Source: an uncultured Blautia sp.
Lineage (GTDB): Bacteria > Bacillota > Clostridia > Lachnospirales > Lachnospiraceae
Assembly: GCA_934358405.1 (NCBI GenBank)
Contig: CAKRKL010000055.1
Span: forward strand, 1-12,624
DNA length: 12,624 bases
Direction of reading: 5' to 3'
Shown here: piece by piece, positions 8,487 to 12,624 of the stretch
Numbering within the stretch: the stretch's first letter is position 1
Layout: the number at the start of each line of letters is the position of its first letter
Made by a program: the position numbers and the translations under genes
Notes under the pieces: generated by a model
What the model was told of the DNA's origin: nothing
The model's input: the letters and a program-made list of their open reading frames with translations, nothing else
The model's database searches: none

Positions 8487-11036
8487 ATGGATGACAAGAT
8501 TTTTGACCAGGTCCACGAGGTGGATCTGGAGAAAACCATGAAAGAATCCTACATCGAGTATGCTATGAGCGTTATTGCCTCACGAGCACTTCCGGATGTA
8601 AGAGATGGTTTGAAGCCGGTACAGCGTAGAGTGCTGTACTCAATGATTGAATTGAACAACGGTCCGGATAAGCCACATCGTAAGTGCGCCCGTATCGTTG
8701 GTGATACCATGGGTAAATATCATCCTCATGGAGACAGCTCTATTTATGGAGCACTTGTAAATATGGCGCAGGACTGGTCTTTCCGCTATCCGCTGGTTGA
8801 CGGACACGGAAATTTCGGTTCTGTAGATGGTGATGGCGCTGCTGCTATGCGATACACAGAAGCACGTCTTAGCAAGATTTCCATGGAAATGCTTGCTGAT
8901 ATTAACAAGGATACAGTTGATTTTCAGCCAAACTTTGATGAAACTGAAAGAGAACCTAAGGTTCTTCCTTCTCGTTTCCCCAATCTTCTTGTAAACGGAA
9001 CTACAGGTATTGCAGTTGGTATGGCCACTAATATTCCACCTCACAATCTTCGTGAGGTTATTAATGCTGTGGTAAAAATCATTGATAATACCATTGAGGA
9101 ACAAAGAGAGACTACTATTGAAGAGCTTATTGATGTGGTAAAAGGTCCTGATTTTCCAACAGGAGCAACTATTCTCGGCAGAAGGGGAATTGAGGAAGCA
9201 TATCGTACCGGACGCGGCAAAATCCGTGTCCGTGCAGTATCTAATATAGAGACTCTGCCTAATGGTAAATCTCGTATTATTGTTACAGAGCTTCCGTATC
9301 TGGTAAACAAAGCCCGTCTCATTGAAAAAATAGCTGAACTTGTCCGCGACAAAAAAATTGATGGAATTACAGATCTTAATGATCATTCCAGCCGTGAAGG
9401 TATGCGGATCTGTATTGATCTTCGAAAGGATGCCAATGCAAATGTTGTACTGAATCAGCTGTATAAGCATACTCAGCTGCAGGATACCTTCGGTGTCATT
9501 ATGCTTTGTGTAGTTCCTCAGGGAGACAGTCTGGTACCTAAGGTGCTGAATCTGAAGGAACTTTTGGAACACTATCTTGCACATCAGGAGAATGTGGTAA
9601 CAAGAAGAACCAAATATGATCTGAATAAAGCACAGGAACGTGCACACATTTTAGAGGGACTGCTAAAGGCACTGGATAACATTGATGAAGTTATTCGGAT
9701 TATTCGTGCTGCCCGCAATGTTCAGATTGCCAGACAAGAGTTAATGGACAGATTTGAGCTGACCGATGTACAGGCTCAGGCAATCGTTGATATGCGTTTA
9801 AGAGCTTTGACTGGCTTGGAAAGAGAAAAACTGGAAGCAGAATATGCAGAGTTAGAAGAGAAAATCCGCAAGTTTCTGGCAATTCTTGCAGACAGAAATC
9901 TTCTTCTTCGCGTTGTAAGAGAAGAAATTCTTGCCATTGCTGATAAGTACGGTGATGAGAGAAGAACTGCTATTGGTTATGATGTGTACGATCTTTCTAC
10001 AGAAGATTTGATTCCAAGAGAAAATACGGTTATCACTATGACTAAGCTGGGTTATATTAAGAGAATGACCGTAGATAATTTCCGCAGTCAAAATCGAGGC
10101 GGCCGTGGAATCAAGGGAATGCAGACGATAGAAGATGACTATATCGAAGAACTTCTGATGACAACGACGCATCACTATCTGATGTTTTTTACTAATACAG
10201 GACGAGTATACCGTATGAAAGCGTATGAGATTCCGGAAGCGGGAAGAACTGCGCGAGGTACGGCAATTGTTAATCTTTTGCAGCTTATGCCTGGTGAACG
10301 TATTACGGCAGTAATTCCTATGCGGAATTTTGAGAAGGGTCGTTATCTGGTTATGGCAACCAAGAATGGTCTTGTAAAGAAAACTCCGATGGAAGAGTAT
10401 GCAAATGTGCGTAAGACCGGACTTGTAGCGATTACTCTCAGAGATGATGATGAGCTGATCGAAGTAAAAGCAACTGACAATAGCAAGGATATCATGCTGG
10501 TTACCAAAGACGGTATGTGTATTCGCTTTAAGGAAACAGATGTAAGAAGTACCGGAAGAAGCTCTATGGGGGTTCGTGGGATGAATCTTGATCCTGGAGA
10601 TGAGATTGTAGCGATGCAGTTGAATTCTCAGGGAGATTATCTTCTTGTGGTATCCGAAAATGGTATGGGTAAACGTACTGCTATGAATGAATTTACTTGT
10701 CAGAATCGTGGCGGTAAGGGCGTAAAATGCTATAAAATTACTGAAAAGACAGGAAATGTTATCGGTGCGAAGGCTGTTAATGAAGACAACGAGATTATGA
10801 TGATTACCACTGAGGGAATTATCATTCGTATTTCCTGTGCCGGAATTTCCATTCTTGGAAGAATTACATCTGGCGTAAAGCTGATCAACCTTGACGAAGG
10901 TGTCACAGTGGCAAGTCTTGCGAAGGTTCGTGAGAAAGCCGAGGAAAACACAACTAACAGCAGCAGTGAGATACCAGCTGAAGAAACAAATGAAATTTCT
11001 GAAGCTGAGGAATCACCAGATACAGATGAAGAATAA
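8487..11036 (+). CDS. gyrA: DNA gyrase subunit A
   Basis: The 849-residue product is the DNA cleavage and wrapping subunit of gyrase. The winged-helix region contains [15 protein letters not shown] (77-91) and RYTEAR with catalytic Tyr123. The C-terminal beta-pinwheel carries a GyrA-box, QNRGGRG (535-541), which identifies it as GyrA rather than ParC, plus a close copy QNRGGKG (739-745). Compared with E. coli, Ser84 corresponds to Ser83, while Gly88 (codon 8748-8750) stands where quinolone-interacting Asp/Glu87 is usual. The last 33 residues (817-849) form a polar tail with 13 acidic residues and one lysine. The Shine-Dalgarno AGGAGAG (8470-8476) overlaps the gyrB stop. A lipoprotein gene follows at 17 bp with no terminator between, so gyrBA transcripts probably continue into it. 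Confidence 0.97.
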   Translation: MDDKIFDQVHEVDLEKTMKESYIEYAMSVIASRALPDVRDGLKPVQRRVLYSMIELNNGPDKPHRKCARIVGDTMGKYHPHGDSSIYGALVNMAQDWSFRYPLVDGHGNFGSVDGDGAAAMRYTEARLSKISMEMLADINKDTVDFQPNFDETEREPKVLPSRFPNLLVNGTTGIAVGMATNIPPHNLREVINAVVKIIDNTIEEQRETTIEELIDVVKGPDFPTGATILGRRGIEEAYRTGRGKIRVRAVSNIETLPNGKSRIIVTELPYLVNKARLIEKIAELVRDKKIDGITDLNDHSSREGMRICIDLRKDANANVVLNQLYKHTQLQDTFGVIMLCVVPQGDSLVPKVLNLKELLEHYLAHQENVVTRRTKYDLNKAQERAHILEGLLKALDNIDEVIRIIRAARNVQIARQELMDRFELTDVQAQAIVDMRLRALTGLEREKLEAEYAELEEKIRKFLAILADRNLLLRVVREEILAIADKYGDERRTAIGYDVYDLSTEDLIPRENTVITMTKLGYIKRMTVDNFRSQNRGGRGIKGMQTIEDDYIEELLMTTTHHYLMFFTNTGRVYRMKAYEIPEAGRTARGTAIVNLLQLMPGERITAVIPMRNFEKGRYLVMATKNGLVKKTPMEEYANVRKTGLVAITLRDDDELIEVKATDNSKDIMLVTKDGMCIRFKETDVRSTGRSSMGVRGMNLDPGDEIVAMQLNSQGDYLLVVSENGMGKRTAMNEFTCQNRGGKGVKCYKITEKTGNVIGAKAVNEDNEIMMITTEGIIIRISCAGISILGRITSGVKLINLDEGVTVASLAKVREKAEENTTNSSSEIPAEETNEISEAEESPDTDEE

Positions 11037-11053
11037 AAGGAATTCCGGAAGAA

Positions 11054-11611
11054 ATGAAAAAGAAAACTAAAATAATTATTTTGGGCATTGTTATGGTGAT
11101 TGCCATGGCAATGTCCGGATGTGGTGTGAATCAGAAATCACCTGAAGGGGTAGTGGAATCCCTTATAAAAGAATATGTAAACGGCAGTGAAAAAAAGGTG
11201 AAAAAATGCTATTCAAGCGGAGATGAAGCCAGTGAGCTTCTTCAGACAGAAATTGACGCTACGATTAAGTATTTTGCAGCACACAATCCAACCAAAGTTA
11301 AAATAGAAAAATGCGATAAGCTTTCTGAGAACGATAAGTATACTTACGTTTATATTTTTTATAATCTGGTTCTGGAAAATGAACAGGAATATCCTTGTGT
11401 AGGAACCTATATGGTAGAGAAACAAGGCAAGAAATATTATGTTATGTCTCCGTCTGAGATTACAGATGAATTAAGAAATCAGGCTGCGACAGATTATGCT
11501 GAGTTTATGACAACGGATGCTTATAAAAGTTATACGAAGGAATATAACGTGTTTATGAAAAAAAATCCAGGATACGAAGAAAAAATTGCAAATAAACTAA
11601 ACGCAGAGTAA
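11054..11611 (+). CDS. Small lipoprotein of unknown function
   Basis: The 185-residue product has a type II signal peptide: a basic start (MKKKTK), a hydrophobic segment (residues 7-20) and a lipobox MSGC with the lipidated Cys23. The mature protein would be anchored to the outer face of the membrane. Its body begins SPEGVVESLIKEYVNGSEKKVKKC, which resembles the start of NTF2-like/DUF4878-type secreted domains, in which an N-terminal helix precedes a curved sheet. This is only a resemblance, and I assign no function. The C-terminal part is helical and rich in Lys, Glu and Tyr. Start ATG 11054 lies 17 bp after gyrA. The nearest AAGGA is about 12 nt upstream, a weak site, so expression may rely on read-through translation from gyrA. 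A terminator follows the stop directly. Confidence 0.8.
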   Translation: MKKKTKIIILGIVMVIAMAMSGCGVNQKSPEGVVESLIKEYVNGSEKKVKKCYSSGDEASELLQTEIDATIKYFAAHNPTKVKIEKCDKLSENDKYTYVYIFYNLVLENEQEYPCVGTYMVEKQGKKYYVMSPSEITDELRNQAATDYAEFMTTDAYKSYTKEYNVFMKKNPGYEEKIANKLNAE

Positions 11612-11616
11612 AGGAG

Positions 11617-11656
11617 GGCTGCTGCAGGATATTAAGATCTTGCAGCAGTCTTTTCT
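11617..11656 (+). terminator. Intrinsic terminator after the gyrBA-lipoprotein unit
   Basis: GGCTGCTGCAGGAT (11617-11630) and ATCTTGCAGCAGTC (11637-11650) form a 14-bp stem with two G-U pairs and the loop ATTAAG. TTTTCT follows. The short, interrupted U-tract suggests incomplete termination. Since no promoter is visible in the 21 bp before plsC, some read-through may supply it. Confidence 0.85.
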
Positions 11657-11677
11657 CATCAGAAAGGAAATAATAAA

Positions 11678-12397
11678 ATGAAAAGAATTATAGTAATGGT
11701 CTTGAAAAACATATTATTTGTGCCATATTATTGGATCATGTTAAACTGGTATGCTTCTCATGTTGATCAGTATACAGAAGAAGAACGCTATGCAATGCTG
11801 AAAAAAATCGATCATGCGGCAAACAGAGGCGGAAATCTGCATATTGATGCTCATGGAGTGGAAAATATACCTTCAGAAAATGGATTTATATTTTATCCTA
11901 ACCATCAGGGATTATATGATGTACTGGCAATTATGGAAGTGTGTCCGGTACCTTTTTCAGTAGTTGCAAAAAAAGAAGTAGGAAATGTTCCGTTTCTGAA
12001 ACAGGTGTTTACATGTATGAAGGCATTTCTTATCGACAGAGAAGACATTAAACAGTCAATGCAGGTTATTATTAATGTAACAAAAGAAGTAAAAGCAGGA
12101 AGAAATTATTTAATATTTGCAGAAGGAACCAGAAGTAAAAATGGAAATCATCCCCAGGAATTTAAGGGGGGAAGCTTTAAAGCTGCTATGAAAGCAAAGT
12201 GCCCGATTGTTCCGGTTGCATTAATTGATTCTTATAAAGCATTTGATACCGGATCTGCAAAAATGCTGGATGTACAGATTCATTTTTTGAAACCAATAAA
12301 TTATGATGAGTATAAAGATATGAAATCTACAGAGATTGCAGCCGAGGTAAAAAGAAGAATCGAGGAAACAATCCGGGAAAATGCCAGGGATTTGTAA
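11678..12397 (+). CDS. plsC: 1-acyl-sn-glycerol-3-phosphate acyltransferase (PlsC family)
   Basis: The 239-residue product belongs to the PlsC/LPLAT family, membrane-associated enzymes that acylate position 2 of lysophosphatidic acid to make phosphatidic acid, the precursor of membrane phospholipids. Block I is NHQGLYD (75-81), with His76 and Asp81 forming the catalytic HX4D pair. The usual Ser two residues after His is Gly here. Block III is AEGTRSKNG (148-156), with Glu149 and Arg152 for phosphate binding, and a CPIVPVAL stretch (175-182) matches block IV. The N-terminal hydrophobic segment (residues 3-23) is a likely membrane anchor. ATG 11678 is preceded by AAAGGAAAT at a normal distance. 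It starts just after the terminator and is followed by a tRNA promoter. The acyl donor, acyl-ACP or acyl-CoA, cannot be read from the sequence. Confidence 0.9.
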   Translation: MKRIIVMVLKNILFVPYYWIMLNWYASHVDQYTEEERYAMLKKIDHAANRGGNLHIDAHGVENIPSENGFIFYPNHQGLYDVLAIMEVCPVPFSVVAKKEVGNVPFLKQVFTCMKAFLIDREDIKQSMQVIINVTKEVKAGRNYLIFAEGTRSKNGNHPQEFKGGSFKAAMKAKCPIVPVALIDSYKAFDTGSAKMLDVQIHFLKPINYDEYKDMKSTEIAAEVKRRIEETIRENARDL

Positions 12398-12468
12398 GCT
12401 GTTTTGCTTGAAAAATGCAGATACTTGAAGGAGATAATAAAAAAATAAAATAAAATTAGAAAAAACAG

Positions 12469-12497
12469 TTGACAAGAAGAAGAATATTAAGTATAAT
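12469..12497 (+). promoter_or_regulatory. Consensus promoter for tRNA-Ser
   Basis: TTGACA (12469-12474) and TATAAT (12492-12497) are separated by exactly 17 bp, a perfect housekeeping promoter, with an A-rich tract upstream (about 12437-12466) that may act as an UP element. The start near 12504 falls on an inverted repeat, TGCGC (12504-12508) with GCGCA (12519-12523). Such strength fits a stable-RNA gene. Confidence 0.88.
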
Positions 12498-12558
12498 AAC
12501 TCATGCGCTGTGAGAAATGCGCACTCCAAATTTAACATAGTTGAATTGTTCGGAGACT

Positions 12559-12624
12559 GGAGAAGTACTCAAGAGGCCGAAGAGGTGCCCCTGCTAAGGG
12601 TATAGGTCGCTAACGCGGCGCGAG
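12559..12624 (+). tRNA. tRNA-Ser(GCU), 3' end cut by window edge
   Basis: The 5' acceptor strand GGAGAAG (12559-12565) is followed by TA, a D-arm (CTCAAGAGGCCGAAGAG), the anticodon arm TGCCC-CTGCTAA-GGGTA with anticodon GCT at 12593-12595, and a long variable arm in which GTCGC pairs with GCGGC. The long variable arm is typical of class II serine tRNAs. The anticodon reads AGC and AGU codons. The T-arm and the 3' acceptor strand lie beyond the window. Confidence 0.93.

Noticed and set aside
8640..9647. Long open frame on the minus strand inside gyrA (335 codons), and similar antisense frames over gyrB, ricT and others
   Set aside because: They lie wholly within well-conserved genes on the other strand, lack ribosome-binding sites and recognisable motifs, and arise from codon bias of the real genes.
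11611..11617. Perfect AAGGAGG ribosome-binding-like sequence right after the lipoprotein gene
   Set aside because: No start codon follows at a usable distance, and the sequence runs into the terminator stem.
12398..12468. Search for a terminator or small gene between plsC and the tRNA promoter, including GAAGGAGATAAT
   Set aside because: Only weak 4-bp stems are present, and the AAGGAG is followed by stop-rich A/T sequence without a start codon. The stretch looks like A-rich upstream promoter DNA.
12503..12523. Inverted repeat TGCGC/GCGCA at the tRNA-Ser transcription start as an operator
   Set aside because: The arms are only 5 bp and self-complementary GCGC makes such repeats likely by chance. 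It is recorded only in the promoter note.

Overview
The window is a low-to-moderate GC, AT-biased stretch with strong Shine-Dalgarno sites, TTGACA/TATAAT-type promoters and short gaps between genes, and every gene is on the + strand. The protein sequences and gene order point to a Firmicute of class Clostridia, most likely Lachnospiraceae. That is inferred from family resemblance, not from a search. It is a housekeeping core region: I see no transposase, phage gene, CRISPR array or toxin-antitoxin pair, and no obviously new multi-gene system. The interesting material lies in regulatory DNA and small departures from family norms.

Layout, left to right. (1) The 3' end of an OmpR-type response regulator (1-423) is followed closely by a YaaO-type PLP-dependent Orn/Lys/Arg decarboxylase family gene (455-1933) and a guanylate-kinase-like P-loop protein (1952-2533). 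(2) After a 201-bp gap with a candidate promoter and two inverted repeats comes a tight operon: holB (DNA polymerase III delta'), ricT/yaaT, a trmN6/yabB-type methyltransferase and rsmI, closed by a strong terminator (6283-6327). Blocks 1 and 2 match the Bacillus subtilis order yaaO-tmk-(yaaQ-yaaR)-holB-yaaT-(yabA)-yabB-(yazA)-rsmI. Here the kinase in the tmk slot is guanylate-kinase-like, and yaaQ, yaaR, yabA and yazA are absent. (3) A 220-bp leader with a TATAAT promoter, a 14-bp direct repeat and hairpins precedes gyrB and gyrA, the two subunits of DNA gyrase. They are followed at 17 bp by a small lipoprotein gene and a terminator (11617-11656). (4) A plsC-type acyltransferase gene (11678-12397) follows. 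(5) A consensus promoter then reads into a tRNA-Ser(GCU) gene that is cut by the right edge.

The genes cover chromosome replication and topology (holB, gyrB, gyrA), rRNA and tRNA modification (rsmI, trmN6-like), mRNA processing and development (ricT), nucleotide metabolism (kinase), phospholipid synthesis (plsC) and translation (tRNA-Ser). The observations I rank highest are a Shine-Dalgarno site apparently brought to its start codon by an intervening hairpin at the decarboxylase/kinase junction, the paired dyads ahead of holB, the repeat pair at the gyrB promoter, and the atypical P-loop of the kinase.
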